DNA of 64,000 nucleotides from Jaltomata sinuosa. Lineage: Eukaryota; Streptophyta; Magnoliopsida; Solanales; Solanaceae. Positions 21,062 through 32,350 of this stretch are shown here, piece after piece. The translations under genes were made by a program, and so were the position numbers. The stretch lies in assembly GCA_003996215.1 (NCBI GenBank), contig QJPP01001783.1:1-64000 (forward strand). The letters run 5' to 3'. A model generated the notes under the pieces. That model was not told where the DNA came from. It made no database searches and was given only the letters and a program-made list of their open reading frames with translations. Positions within the stretch are counted from its first letter, which is position 1. Every line of letters begins with the position of its first letter.

Positions 21062-23000
21062 AAGAGATCAACAGTGGGAAACGGTTTGGGGAACAAAACG
21101 TTCGAGGGAAGAACATACCGTTTCCTTAATTGTTTCTCTAAAACAGAAACATACAATTTTTACAAGTTAAAACAGTTGAGGAACGGACCGTTTTGGAAAA
21201 ACAGAAACTCAAAATTTTTTATAAGTTAAAACGGTCAGGAAAATGGTCCATTTCGTGTAGACACGATCCGTTTCTCCCTCTATTTTACACGAACAGTGAA
21301 CACAACAAATTTTAACCATTATTAAGCTTCAAGAAACTATTAGTTATTGGGTATAACAGATAGTTTCATGATTCGTAACGATGAACGGGAACCCCAAATT
21401 CCAAGTTTTAATTCTCACAATTAAGATTAGGATCCGTAGAGTGCTTCTATGGGTCCTAATACTTATCGTAAGGAGAAAAACTAACAATTTGTGGTTCGTT
21501 CATCAAGGGAACAACGCAAGCAAACAAATATAAACACTACAATAATCAGAATTACACAGATGCAAACCTTCGGTAATCACCAACCTAATTATAGATACAA
21601 CAACCATTATTTCACATACATGTTACTCAGACCTCACATGATTTCCCCCTTAACACAAATTAAGTATCTTCATCCCCTATTACAATACTAGATGCAAAAT
21701 CCTGTGCCAGCACGGGCCCAAAGTATATTACTTTCTCTATGCTAATTTATGTGGCAGTGGTGAAATTTGGAGAGTCAATCCAATTTTTATATGGTTTTTA
21801 AATATTTAAGTTATTAATTTTTGTGATTTATAGTGCTTTTCACATAATTTTCAGATAATATATGTTATTTTCCCTATCCCAATTTTTGTGGCACCAATAA
21901 AAATGTGGAGAGTCAACCAATTTTTTTTATATATCTTTTAAATATACTAAGTTGTTAATTATTGTGATTTATAACAATTTTTACGTTATTTCAATATAAT
22001 ATACTCGCTATCTCAATTTATGTAGCACTAATAGAATTTCGAGATACAATCAAATTTTTTTAAGTTTTTTAAATATTATAATTTATAATATTTTTTACGT
22101 CATTTTCAAATAATATATGTTACTTTATCTGTCCCAATTTTTGTGGAACTGATATAATTTCGAGAGTCAACCAAATTTTATACTTCTTTTTAATATTTGA
22201 AGTTGTTAATTATTATAATTTATAGTACTTTTTACGTAATTTTCAAATATATAATCGATTAAAAAGAAAAATAAAATAAATTAATTAAAATAGAGAAAGT
22301 ACACAAAATAACAGAAATACCCTTACTATATAGAAGAATGAAGGGAAGCACACACGACAACGAAGAGGTGTGTGCTTCACGCACACTTCTATATAGTAGT
22401 AATAGCACACAGAGGTCAAATTACCTTCAACCCAACCCAAATTTGCGTCTCTATGGAGAATACTCGGGTTCCTTGACAATACTCAATCCTTATGGGGACT
22501 CGAATTTTGAACTTAGAGACACAAGAATGGTGGGAGTGGTAGAATAATTCTAAGAGAGGAGTAAGAGAGAACATACCTGATGAGTTCGATGAAAGGAACA
22601 AAGGGGATGGGCTTGGCGTTGGCAGTGCCCGTGCACAATGGTGGTGGATGAAATAAACAAGAAGAGAAAGAGGAGAGAAAGGAGTTGGGGAAGATGATTG
22701 ATGTGGGGAGAAAGACGTGGGGAGGGGGGATATAAGATGAGTGAAGGGGATTAAAAGAGCGGTTTCTTTGTTTTAGGAAAAGAAATTGAAAAGGGTTTTT
22801 AAACACTTAAATTGTCATCCCATTTTTTTTTGAAACGGTACCAACAACGAACCATTCTTTGAAGGAATGGACCGTTTCGATGGCTGTTCCTGATCTTGCA
22901 AAAACAATGACTTTCTTATTTTTGGAAGTTATAACGGATGACATAACAGTCCATTTTCATTGAAAACGGTTCATTTTTTCCTCCGTTATGCTTTACCTGT
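21030..23000 (-). repeat. LTR-like promoter region of unresolved family
   Basis: The region has the anatomy of a minus-strand LTR or promoter. AACGG-N-CCGTT type motifs lie at about 22985-22835 and again at 21260-21075 (AACGGACCGTT at 21182-21192). A TATATCC run stands before a pyrimidine-rich leader (about 22735-22660), and a splice donor CAG|GTATGTTCTC lies near 22577. It lies where the 3' LTR of the Athila element at 23001-36253 should be, but does not match that element's 5' LTR at 34890-36253. Boundaries are approximate. Confidence 0.35.
21731..22256. repeat. Four-copy tandem array of a Stowaway-like unit
   Basis: Four diverged units of about 121-137 bp begin near 21741, 21878, 22012 and 22133. 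Each starts with a variant of TCCCAATTTNTGTGGCAC and continues through GAGAGTCAACCAA, TTTAAATATT, GTTGTTAATTATTGTGATTT and TTTTTACGTAATTTTCA. The start resembles the terminal sequence of plant Stowaway (Tc1/mariner) MITEs. The units are head-to-tail and very AT-rich. No transposase or inverted partner end was seen. Confidence 0.75.
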
Positions 23001-23119
23001 TCTTCTGTATTTTGCCAACTTTATTTACTTTTAGCCCTTGTTCCTCTGTGCACATCGAAAACCCATACCTCTATTCAAAATACAAAAATATACAACTACA
23101 AATAGAATGAAAGCAATAA

Positions 23120-23145
23120 ACTTGGGTTACCTCCCAAGTAGCGCC
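23120..23145 (-). other. GGGAGGTAACCC box after Athila pol
   Basis: On the minus strand GGCGCTACTTGGGAGGTAAC followed by CCAAG lies about 90 bases after the integrase end. The same box, with GGGAGGCAACCC, follows the ORF stop of the nested element at about 28650-28690. Its role is unknown. Confidence 0.7.
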
Positions 23146-23214
23146 TGGTTTAAAGTTGTAGCATCATGCGAGTATCTTGATTACTCAGATTTCATCAAGA
23201 TACACCTTTTTTAC

Positions 23215-24340
23215 CTCCTATGGGAAGCCGAGATACTGCTTGACCCACTATCCGTTCACTTTGAAATATTCTCCATCCTTGTTTTCTAGCTCAACAACAC
23301 AAGACGGGAATACTTGGTTAACTTTGAAAGTCCTGGACCATTTGGGCTTGAGCTTTCTGGGAAACAATTTAAACCTTGAATTGAACAACATCACTAAGTC
23401 CCTGACTTTAAATTCCTCTTCTCAATCCTCCGATCATGATACAACTTCATTTTTTCCTTGTGGAGAGCTGCCCTCTCATAAGCTCTTAGCCGGAACTCAT
23501 CCATTTTATTTAGTTGCTCCAACTCAACTCTGAAGCATCGTTCCAACTAAGATTTAACTTCTTGAGCACACAAAGGGACTTATGCTCAATTTCAACAGGA
23601 AGGTGACAAGCTTTCCCAAAAACCAATTGGTAAGGAAACATACCTATCGACATTTTGAATGTCGTCCAATAAGCCCAACGTGTGTCATCAAGCTTCCGTG
23701 CCCAATCCTTCTTATTAGAATTCACTGACTTTGCTATTATCGCTTTGATCTCACGGTTGGATACTTCTACTTGCCCACTAATTTGCGTGTGATATAGAGT
23801 GGCTACTTTGTGCTGATTCACACCGTACTTTGCCAAAGTAGCACGGAATGCCTTGTTGCAAAAGTGTGAGCCTCCATCGCTTATGATTGTGTGAGGAATG
23901 CCAAACAGAGAGAAGATGTTTCTTTTTAAGAAGCATCCACACTTTTCCCTTCATTGTCAGCCAAAGCTACAACCTCTACCCACTTCTACACATAATCAAC
24001 CACTACCAAGATGTACTTGTTACCATAGGAGCTTTCAAATGGGCCCATGAAGTCGATGCCCCAAATATTGAACAACTCAACTTCCAGGATCGTAGACATG
24101 GGCAACTCTTGCCTCTGAGATATAGCCCTTTGTCTTTGGCATTGGTCATAAGCTTTGACCAAGTCATAGGCATCCTTGTGAATCGTGGGCCAGTGATACC
24201 CACATTGTAAGATTTTTCAAGCGGTATGATCACCTGCATGATGCCCCCTAAATGGGGAAGAATGATAGGCTTGCAAAATGCACATCATCTCCACTTTCAG
24301 TACACATCTTCTGATTATGTTGTCAGCACACAACCAGAAT
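23215..24340 (-). pseudogene. pol: Athila integrase region
   Basis: Integrase joins element cDNA to the genome. On the minus strand the zinc-binding HHCC part begins near 24290 (AYHSSPFRGHHAG), with QCQRQ after it. The catalytic core follows with IDFMGPF (about 24060-24040, first Asp), IISDGGSHF (about 23890, second Asp) and QVEVSNREIK (about 23770, Glu). The sequence continues through WAYWTTFKMSIGMFPYQLVF and KACHLPVEIEHK. The C-terminus has the Athila-type KDGEYFKVNG near 23270-23240, then stops. Several stops and frameshifts break it; the longest clean frame is 23510-23836. Confidence 0.85.
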
Positions 24341-25373
24341 AGATAAGGCTCAACCCATAAATAATTACTTTCATCATGAAGGAATTTATTCCTTTGGTGG
24401 AAGTTCACTTCTTCCACCATTATGTCACTGACCAAGTAATTAGCAAAATCAGTGTACCATGGCACAAGGTCAAGTAAAGCGGCCAATACATGCTCATCTG
24501 GAAATGAGTTATCGATTTCCAGCTCATGTACCACTTTCCCTTCATTCTCTAACCTTGAAAGATGGTCCGCCATATGGTTTTCACAGCCCTTTCGGTCTTT
24601 GACTTCAAAGTCAAATTCCTTCAATAACAACACTCATCTGATCAATCAAGGTTTGACATCTTTCTTTGCCATGAGATACCTCAATGAGGCATGGTTGGTG
24701 TGCACCACAACTCTCATACCAAGAAGGTACGCCCTAAATTTTTCAAAGGCATAAATAACTACCAGCAACTCCTGTTTTGTGACCGTGTAATTCTTTTGCG
24801 CCTTATTTAATGCCTTGCTAGCATAGTAAATTGGGTGAAAAAGCTTATCTATCTTCTGACCTTGAATGGATCCAAGTGCAACACCGCTTGCATCATACAA
24901 TACCTTGAATGGTTTGGACCATTTCTGGGCAACTATAATGGGGGCGGCCACCAACTTCTCCTTAAGACATTCAAATGCCTTCAAGAAATCATCATCAAAC
25001 ACGAATTGGCTTTTATCTCCAGCAGTTTGCACAATGGATTAGCAATCATAGAGAAGTCCTTGATGAATCTCCTATAGAACCCCGCATGACCAAGGAAACT
25101 CCTGACACCCTTTACTGAGATGGGTGGAGGTAGCTTCTCAATCACTTCAATCTTGGCTCTATCGACTATAATACCTCTCACTGATATCTTATGCCCCAAC
25201 ATAATGACCTCTTTAACCATAAGTGTCATTTCTCCCAGTTGAGGACAAGATTTGCTTATTCACTTCTTTGCAAAGCATGACTCAAATTCGTCAAGCAGTC
25301 CTTGAACGCATCACCAACCACAGAAAAATCATCCATAAAGACTTCCAATATATCCTCTACCATATTGGAGGAG
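24217..25373 (-). pseudogene. pol: Athila RT C-terminal half and RNase H
   Basis: This is the continuation of the RT that stops at 31401, beyond the nested element. It starts with MVEDILEVFMDDFSVVGDAF; the catalytic FMDD is at about 25338-25324. A frameshift follows near 25245, then RGIIVDRAKIEVIEKL and SFLGHAGFYRRFIKDFS. Another frameshift near 25030 leads to RNase H with LYDASGVALGS (Asp), YTVTKQELLVVIYAFEKF (Glu) and VVHTNHASLRYL, where the usual Asp is Asn. The last domain ends in MADHLSRLENE at about 24560. Loss of the Asp in HTNH would be expected to damage catalysis. Confidence 0.85.
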
Positions 25374-25378
25374 ATGGA
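25374..25378. other. Target-site duplication ATGGA, left copy
   Basis: ATGGA immediately precedes TGTTGCGTCC, and the identical five bases follow the right LTR at 31401-31405. This defines a complete, single insertion event within the Athila RT. Confidence 0.92.
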
Positions 25379-26264
25379 TGTTGCGTCCTAACACACACGC
25401 AAGTGTACGCGGTCATACAAGTAATATAGGATTGTAAGTTCAGATATCGTACCCACAGGGACTTGACGATTAACTATTTCACTAAATTAAACTGGTTCTA
25501 ATTATTTATTCAAGCATAAAAATTCAAAGGAGAATTTATTCTTAACTAATCTAGAAATAAAAAAAAGAAGTTAACTAATGAACAATTAACGAAACAAAGA
25601 GCAGATTTTCATGTAATCAATGTGATGAAATCGATCTAGGACTTTGGATTCGCTAACAATCTTGTTGAGTAAGCAATTTCATCAACTTGTTTGTTTAACT
25701 AGTTGTTGATTTTACAACTATGGTTTCTCGAGCCTCTAGTTGCCTATCCAAAATAGTATCACAACTACATTGTTGAGCGGGGATGTGATATCTTATTCTG
25801 AACGCTTTTATATATCTTTCCATAGAAACCAAACAAGACGTTCTAGGTATATTCCTATCCTAGTCGCTAACCTACTCTTTACGTTACAAAAGAGAAGTCT
25901 TGCTCCCTATATTCTTTGTTCTATCCCAATGATTCTTCTCTTGAGTTCACAAAGAGATTATAGATTTATTTTAATGGCAGCTAAGAATTAAAATAGTAAG
26001 CACAAGAATATAAAAACAACTAATATGATAAATAAATAATCAAATCAATTGTCTACTAAACAATCATGTAGTTAGCTACTTTAATCATAGAATGAGAAGT
26101 TTAACTCAACATAGACATGGAGCAATTACAACAAATCATCCAAAGAAAAATGTAAAATTAAATAATAAAAGAGAAGAGAAGATGAAACAAATATTCTTCG
26201 GCCTTCACGGCGGCTCCTAGCTCTTCGTAGGTCAAAAGTTGGGTAAAAATCGTGATTGAGAATG

Positions 26265-26272
26265 TATTTATA
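26265..26272 (-). promoter_or_regulatory. TATA box of nested element LTR
   Basis: The minus strand reads CTCTATAAATACATTC about 65 bases downstream of the GCGCCA repeat block. The same box occurs in the partner LTR at 30939-30932. The copy in the 5' LTR (30932-30939) would drive the element. Confidence 0.6.
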
Positions 26273-26335
26273 GAGTATGAGGAAAATAACCCCTTTTCCT
26301 ACTTGGATTTGGAGTAGAAAAAAGCTGGAAAATTT

Positions 26336-26478
26336 CTGGGTTTGGGGCTGGGGTGACGCGCCACCGATGCGCCAGCCACACCTCGCAGTAGTTTGGGGGT
26401 TGGGGCGATGCGCCACCAATGTACCAGCTACACCCATCAGTAGTTTGGGGGGTGGGGTGGCGCTCCAGCAGTACGCCA
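26336..26478 (-). repeat. GCGCCACC/GCCAGCCACAC repeat block in nested LTR U3
   Basis: Three imperfect repeats of roughly 45-50 bp contain ATGCGCCAGCCACAC or close variants, TAGTTTGGGG and GGTTGGGGCGATGCGCC. The partner block is at about 31008-31145. GC content is well above the flanks. Unlike the other families, direct repetition is clearer than dyad symmetry. Confidence 0.75.
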
Positions 26479-26735
26479 CAACCCAGATTTTCTTCTTTTG
26501 CTCTCTTTTTCTCCTGAAACTTTGCTAACTCCTTTCCAATGCTTTTATGCTTTCTGTTTTAGCTCTCATGGGTTGTTTTTCTCCATATTTTCCCTACAAG
26601 GCATCTAATCACATATATTAGCTCATAATCAAGAATATGCAAATAATCATAGGGATATACATGACTTTTACCCTCGGAACAAGGCTAAAACATGGGTAAA
26701 TAGGGCAATTGGGCATATAAATACGCCCATGATCA

Positions 26736-28681
26736 CCACCCCACACTTAAACCTTTGTTCATCCTCAAATAAATCACTACACACCTTACAAAATTTCACA
26801 TCTTAAGACATTAATTGAACAGGTCTACTCACACCCAAGTTAACTAGACAGTTTAATCATGACCCATAATCCACTCAACATGCTTACATTATTCATACTG
26901 TCATAGACCCTTCATTGAAACCACACAACCTCTAAAACTGACTCTTCATGTAATATAAGGCCAACATGATCACGTGTGAATGTAGCCATCATTAGTACAC
27001 CAAGTTTTCACCATTTTGTGCCCTCACATTTTAGAGAGATGCCCATTGCTCACATCATACATTCATATTCAAATTGGGGCATATAGATAAGAAATTCGCT
27101 CACTCTCTCAAAGAAAGTTTCATGCATACAAGATATACCATAGGCTTTCCCTTAGTGTAATACTCTATTAACAAAGCATCAAAATTGTAGGATCAAAAGG
27201 ACTTTTACAGGTTTTAATGTCGGCTAAGGGACGGGTAGGAACGCTTTGGCCAATAGTGACTACTTTCCCTATGCACTTTAAGACACTCACTTTAAACTTT
27301 TTCACTTCCTTATATCACCTTAACTTCAACTTATGTTCATGTTTCCCTTCAAATTCCCCCTTTTTATTTTGGTTTATTGCCCTTATCCTTCATTTACTTA
27401 TTGGTATCAAGAAGATTTTTCTAAACTATTTTTTTTTTGTTTTTCCTCTCTTTACTACCAACATACAAATTCTTTTTCACAAGGGCACCACATCTAATTC
27501 TTATTCTTACCACCACAACCTCCTTCTATCTTTTTACCTTTTATCTATTGTTCTCTTCTTCCTTTAAGTCTTTCAACTACAAAGTGCCTTAGGGACTCTT
27601 TGGATCAAATTAATACAGGATAATCAAACAAAGGGGATAGGCTAAACATGCGGCTAGTCAAAGAAATAGGCTCAAGGCTCAAAGAGGCTTAACTAAGAAT
27701 AATATAAAGGGTGGAAGAAACAATAATAAAAAAGAAGTGGCTAACAAAGAAATGCCTTGATCATGTCCCACTAGTCAACACTATATTTCATTTCATACAT
27801 ACACGGGGCAAGTTCTAGATATCAAGATATGCAAGAAACACAACAAACACTCACCACACATGGCACAATGGTTCAAAAATGGCTCTTAAGACTTCATATT
27901 CACAACACAATTAATTTGAATGAATCAACATTATTAAGCCCATCTCTAGGTTTTTTTGAGTCAAGTTAAAGAGCTTATGTGTCTCTAAATGAAGTTTTCT
28001 AGTGAATTATCCATGATGTCTAGTGTATACTTAGGCAAAGTACCTAGCATTCAAAAGGCTATGGTTTCTAATCTTTCTCCTTCCTATGACTAATTTTCCC
28101 TCAAGACGGTCGTCATCGATCCATCGTCGAGAAAATTTATCTATCTATGACTAAAAATAAAAATAAATAAACTACTCCTAAAAAATAAAAACTACCCAGT
28201 TCAAAGGGCACCCCCTCGGAAAAGAACCGAAAAGAAAAACCAAGGGTTGATTGAGATATGCCCCTTAAAAAAACTAAAAAAATGTTTTTGTACTTTTTTT
28301 TTAATTATTATTATTATTTTTTTCAAATAAAATAAACTCCTATGGAATACTCACCCTAAAACTCATAGTTATCGAAAAATCTCCACCCCACACTTAAAAT
28401 CATGCTTTGTCCCCAAAGCAATTTAGACAAAAAGATGAAAAAGAAGGGTGAGAAATACTCCCTTAGGCCCTCTAGGGCCTAGCTAACAACATGTTTCTTC
28501 AATTTTGAAGAAAGGGGCAAACGACCCCATACTTAAGCTTAAACCATGCTCCTTAGCTTTGAAATTCAGGTACTCAGACTTTCTAAAACCTGCAAAATCA
28601 AAACAAAAACAAAAATGCGACACTATAAAAAAAATAAGAAGCTACACTACAAATTGGGTTGCCTCCCAACAAGCGCATGAT
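26736..28681 (-). other. Non-coding 3' interior of nested element, with polypurine tract
   Basis: Directly next to the LTR the minus strand reads AAGTGTGGGGTGG (26748-26736), the polypurine tract. The rest holds long T- and A-rich runs and no frame resembling a protein. A GGGAGGCAACCC box lies at its right end near 28660. Confidence 0.7.
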
Positions 28682-29889
28682 TTAACGTCGCGGCACGACG
28701 CCATCACTACACCACTTTTCTTTCCACTTAGAACTTATGAATTGCGCCCCTAACTTTGCATCAAACTTTCTGCTCCTCTCAAGGGGCGGTGGTATAAAGA
28801 TGAAGGAACTAAGTGAATAATGTCGCATCTTGCACTTCTTGGCCCTTAAGTACGGAATGTCGTTTTGTCTTTTTGAAGTGACAAACTTTAGAATGTAAGG
28901 GCCTTGTTCCTCATCTACACACTTCTCCACCAGTTCAGATGACTCAATTTTTATGTCATCATCCAAACATAATGTAGAAAAGTGATTAGAATGAGGTCCA
29001 ACAGTACCTAATCCCAAACTTTCATTGTTTATGACATGCTCACTTTCATACATCTCCTCAACATCAGCACTTATGAATAAAGCATAGTTGAATGGATGGA
29101 ATTCTTCTTTCTGCTCCACTAGTTGGCCAGTATCCACTATAATTGGTGATTGGGCATCAGATGCCTCAACCATTTTCTTCAAGTGATCCTCCAAGTCATG
29201 AATATCTGAGCCAAATTGGTCTATCTCTTGTCTGAGCTCAACTCTTCCTTCTATCATCTTTGTCGTCATGTATGTAAGATTATCATGGAGATACTCATGA
29301 ATTTTAACTTTTTCCTTTTGTTCCCTTAGCCAAGATTGGCTCACTATGTCTACTTCCTCACAACTTTCTCCTAGTAGGGATTCATTTTTTTCTTCTACTA
29401 AGGGTTCATCTTGGGTATTAGCTAAGACCGTAATTTGCTGATCAATACAAGTTTCAGCCATAACATGTATCTCTGTGAGTTGGGAACCTATCCTCTCCGT
29501 GTGTTCCCTCAATTTGATAGCATTTTTCCATAATTCTTCTTGCTTATCTAGTATTTGCTTCAGCGTATTTGCTTCAGCATATCAATGAGATAAGCCTCAT
29601 GATTCACATCCTCCGCTTCATTACCCCTATCAATGGCATAAACAATAGAAGAATCATAATAGGGGCTTGGGGAAGGGGAATAAGAGTTAGGACAACCATT
29701 TGAATGGTCATCCTGACCATGACATATATGACATATATTAAATTCAAACGACTGGGTAGGTGCGCACCACCCGCCCTTTTGAATATAATGGCAATTGATA
29801 CCCAGGTGGGGTCCTCCACAATATTGACAAGTATTACCAACATATGAATAGTACACATCCTTCAACCAATCTTTATCACTAGATGTCAT
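28682..29889 (-). pseudogene. Gene-like frame of the nested element, zinc-knuckle protein, broken by a 14-bp duplication
   Basis: The frame starts at the ATG at 29889 (MTSSDKDWLKDVYYS) and stops at TAA 28682. Near the N-terminus are two Cys/His clusters, CQYCGGPHLGINC (CX2CX3HX4C) and CHICHGQDDHSNGC, resembling Athila gag knuckles. The rest is acidic and helix-prone, including charged segments such as LREQKEKVKIHEYLHDN. A perfect tandem copy of 14 bases (29551-29564 and 29565-29578) shifts the frame; the span minus 14 divides evenly into 398 codons including the stop. No other break was seen. No capsid or enzyme motif is visible, so RNA binding is only inferred. Confidence 0.75.
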
Positions 29890-30009
29890 ATTTAAGAAGA
29901 TTATCGAATAAAAAAACAAAACTATCTATAAAAGAAAACAAAATATATACAAAAGCTTAAATAAATAAAAAGAAAAAGTCTAATATAGATAAATAATTAA
30001 TTTAGAAGT

Positions 30010-30026
30010 CCCCGGCAATGGCGCCA
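30010..30026 (-). other. Primer-binding site of nested element, tRNA-Asp
   Basis: The minus strand reads TGGCGCCATTGCCGGGG, one base different from the tRNA-Asp complement, six bases inside the 5' LTR. It fixes the element's orientation. Confidence 0.9.
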
Positions 30027-30032
30027 AAAACT

Positions 30033-31400
30033 TGTTGCGTCATAAGGCACACACAGGTGTACGCGGTCGTACAAGTAATATAGGATTGTAAGTCCAGATA
30101 TCGTACCCACAGGGACTTGTCGATTAACTATTTAACTAAATTAAACTGGTTCTAATTATTTATTCAAGCATAAAAACTCAAAGGAGAATTTATTCTTAAC
30201 TAATCTAGAAATAAAAAGAAGAAGTTAACTAATGAACAATTAACCAAACAAAGAGCAGATTTTCACATAATCAATGTGATGAAATCGATCTAGGACTATG
30301 AATTCGCTAACAATCATGTTGAGTAAGAAATTTCATCGACTTGTTTATTTATCTAGTTGTTGATTTCGAGGTTGATGTTACCACTATGGTCTCTTGAGCC
30401 TCTAGTTGCCTATCCAAAATAGCATCACAACTACATCGTTGAGCGGGGATGTGACTTCTTATTCTGAACGCTTTTATATATCTTCTCGTATAAACCAAAC
30501 AAGGCATTCTAGGTATATTCCTATCCTAGTCGCTAACCTACCCTTTACGTTACAAAAGAGAGGTCTTGCTCCCTATATTCTTCGTTCTATCCCAATGATT
30601 CTTCTCTCAAGTTCACAAAGAGATTATAGATTTATTTTAATGGTAGCAAAGCATTAAAATAGTAAGCACAAGAATATAAGAATAACTAATATAATAAATA
30701 AATAATCAAATCAATTGTCTACTAAACAATCATGTAGTTAGCTACCTTAATCCTAGAACGAGAAGTTTAACTCCACATAGACATGGATCAATTACAACAA
30801 ATCATCCAAAGAAAAACGTAAAAATAAATAATAAAAGAGAAAAAAAAATGAAACCAATATTCTCCAGCCTTCACGGTGGCTCCTAGCTCTTCGTAGGTCA
30901 AAAGTTGGGTAAAAATTGTGATTGAGAATGTATTTATAGAGTATGAGGAAAATAACTCCTTTTCCTACTTGGATTTGGAGTAGAAAAAAGCTTGAAATTT
31001 CCGGGTTTGGGGCTGGGGTGACGCGTCACCAATGCGCCAGCCACACCCCGCAGTAGTTTGGGGGCTGGGGCGATGCACCACCAATGCGCCAGCCACACCC
31101 ATCAGTAGTTTGGGGGCTGGGGTGACGCCCCAGCAGTACGGCACAACCCAGATTTTCTTCTTTTGCTCTCTTTTTCTCCTCAAACTTTGCTAACTCCTTT
31201 CCAATGCTTTTATGCTTTCCATTTTAGCTCTCATTGGTTGTTTTTCTTCATATTTTCCCTGCAAGGCATCTAATCACATATATTAGTTCATAATCAAGAA
31301 TATGCAAATAATCATAGGGATATACATGACTTTTGCCCTCAGAACAAGGCTAAAACATGGGTAAATAGGGCAATTGGGCGTATAAATATGCCCAAGATCA
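30033..31400 (-). repeat. LTR of nested element (5' LTR in element orientation)
   Basis: 1,368 bp on the plus strand from TGTTGCGTCA to CCCAAGATCA. It carries the same repeat block (about 31008-31145) and TATA box (30932-30939) as its partner. A short extra segment near 30370 (GAGGTTGATG) is absent from the partner. Confidence 0.92.
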
Positions 31401-31405
31401 ATGGA
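31401..31405. other. Target-site duplication ATGGA, right copy
   Basis: Identical to 25374-25378; the RT frame resumes from here. Confidence 0.92.
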
Positions 31406-32350
31406 CATCATACATCTCTAGAATGTTGCTGGAGAAATACACAAGCCAAAAGGCATGTGCCTAAAGGCAAAAGTACCATACGGGCATGTGAAGGTGGTTT
31501 TCTCCTGATCCTCTGGTGCGATGGATATTTGGTTGTAACCCGGATACCCATCCAAAAAGCAATGCCATCCTCTCCTGGATAATTTATCGAGCATTTGATC
31601 TATAAAGGGCATGGGGAAGTTATCCCATAGCATCCAAGAGTTAAGCTTCTAGTAATTCATACACACCCGCCACTTAGTGACCGATATCAGTGTAATCAAC
31701 TCATTCTTCTCATTTTCCACTATAGCCATACCCCCTCTTTTAGGTATACATTGCACCGAGCTTACCCATTTACGGTCTGAAATTGGGTTTACCACTCTTG
31801 CATTGAGCCACTTAATTATTTCCTTCTTTACCACTTCTTGCATCGGTGGATTCAGCCTTTGCTGATGCTCAGTGGTAGGAGTACACCCATCCTCCAGCTG
31901 TATTTTATAACTATAAATACCTAGTGGAATCTCGGTGATATCTACAATAGTCCAGCCAATAGCTCTTTTATGCCTCTGCAATATAGACAACAAAACCTCT
32001 ACCTGCCACTCCACAAGATCCCCAACAATAATCATTGGCAATGTTTCATTTTTGCCCAAAAATACACATCTGAGATAGCCTGACAGTTCTTTAAATTCTA
32101 ACACAGGTGCCTCTTCAATCGAAGGCTTAGCTAGAGGCGTCGATCTATTCTTCAGGTCCAAGTCTAGATTCTTTAGAGCGTAGGAATAAGAACCCATTCC
32201 TACCAAAGCATACACTGTCTCCTCATAGTCTCTGATGTCATCACCATTGAAGTTCATCATTATTCTAGCCAACGTCTCCATAATAAACCTCTCCTCAACT
32301 AGTACCTCCACTTCAGAATCAATGATCACATCAATAACCGAGAGGACACT
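31406..32350 (-). pseudogene. pol: Athila RT N-terminal half
   Basis: The minus strand encodes HKRAIGWTIVDITEIPLGI, then a block ending QEVVKKEIIKWLNARVVNPI and SSVQCIPKRGG, then after a break near 31649 NFPMPFIDQML, FLDGYPGYNQISIAPEDQEK and FRHMPFGLCISPATF. The first catalytic Asp is in FLDGY. At 31405 the frame is cut by the nested element and continues at 25373. It shares a long open frame (31649-32584) with the protease C-terminus. Confidence 0.88.

Larger units (their letters stand above)
25379..26735 (-). repeat. LTR of nested element (3' LTR in element orientation)
   Basis: 1,357 bp on the plus strand from TGTTGCGTCC to CCCATGATCA. It pairs with 30033-31400. In element orientation it has a GC-rich repeat block (26478-26336), a TATA box TATAAATA (26272-26265) and a leader. 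Confidence 0.92.
25379..31400 (-). mobile_element. Complete non-autonomous Athila-like element nested in RT
   Basis: The element is 6,022 bp with two LTRs (25379-26735 and 30033-31400), a tRNA-Asp PBS next to the right LTR, a polypurine tract next to the left LTR, and flanking ATGGA duplications. It therefore reads on the minus strand. The interior has one gene-like frame with zinc-knuckle motifs and no protease, RT, RNase H or integrase, so mobility must depend on proteins from an Athila relative. About 18 differences in the first 280 aligned LTR bases show that it is not a recent insertion. Confidence 0.92.

Noticed and set aside
22513..22806. Minus-strand frame rich in Phe, Pro and Ser
   Set aside because: It coincides with the pyrimidine-rich leader after a TATATCC motif; the composition reflects the CT-rich DNA, not a protein.
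25740..25991. Pair of similar 83-codon frames in both nested LTRs (also 30406-30657)
   Set aside because: They are duplicated because LTRs are duplicated and run opposite to the element; both have changes without sign of coding constraint.
27217..27567. Hydrophobic plus-strand frame of 116 codons
   Set aside because: It is opposite to the nested element's transcription, in a T-rich stretch; the apparent membrane protein is a product of poly-T.
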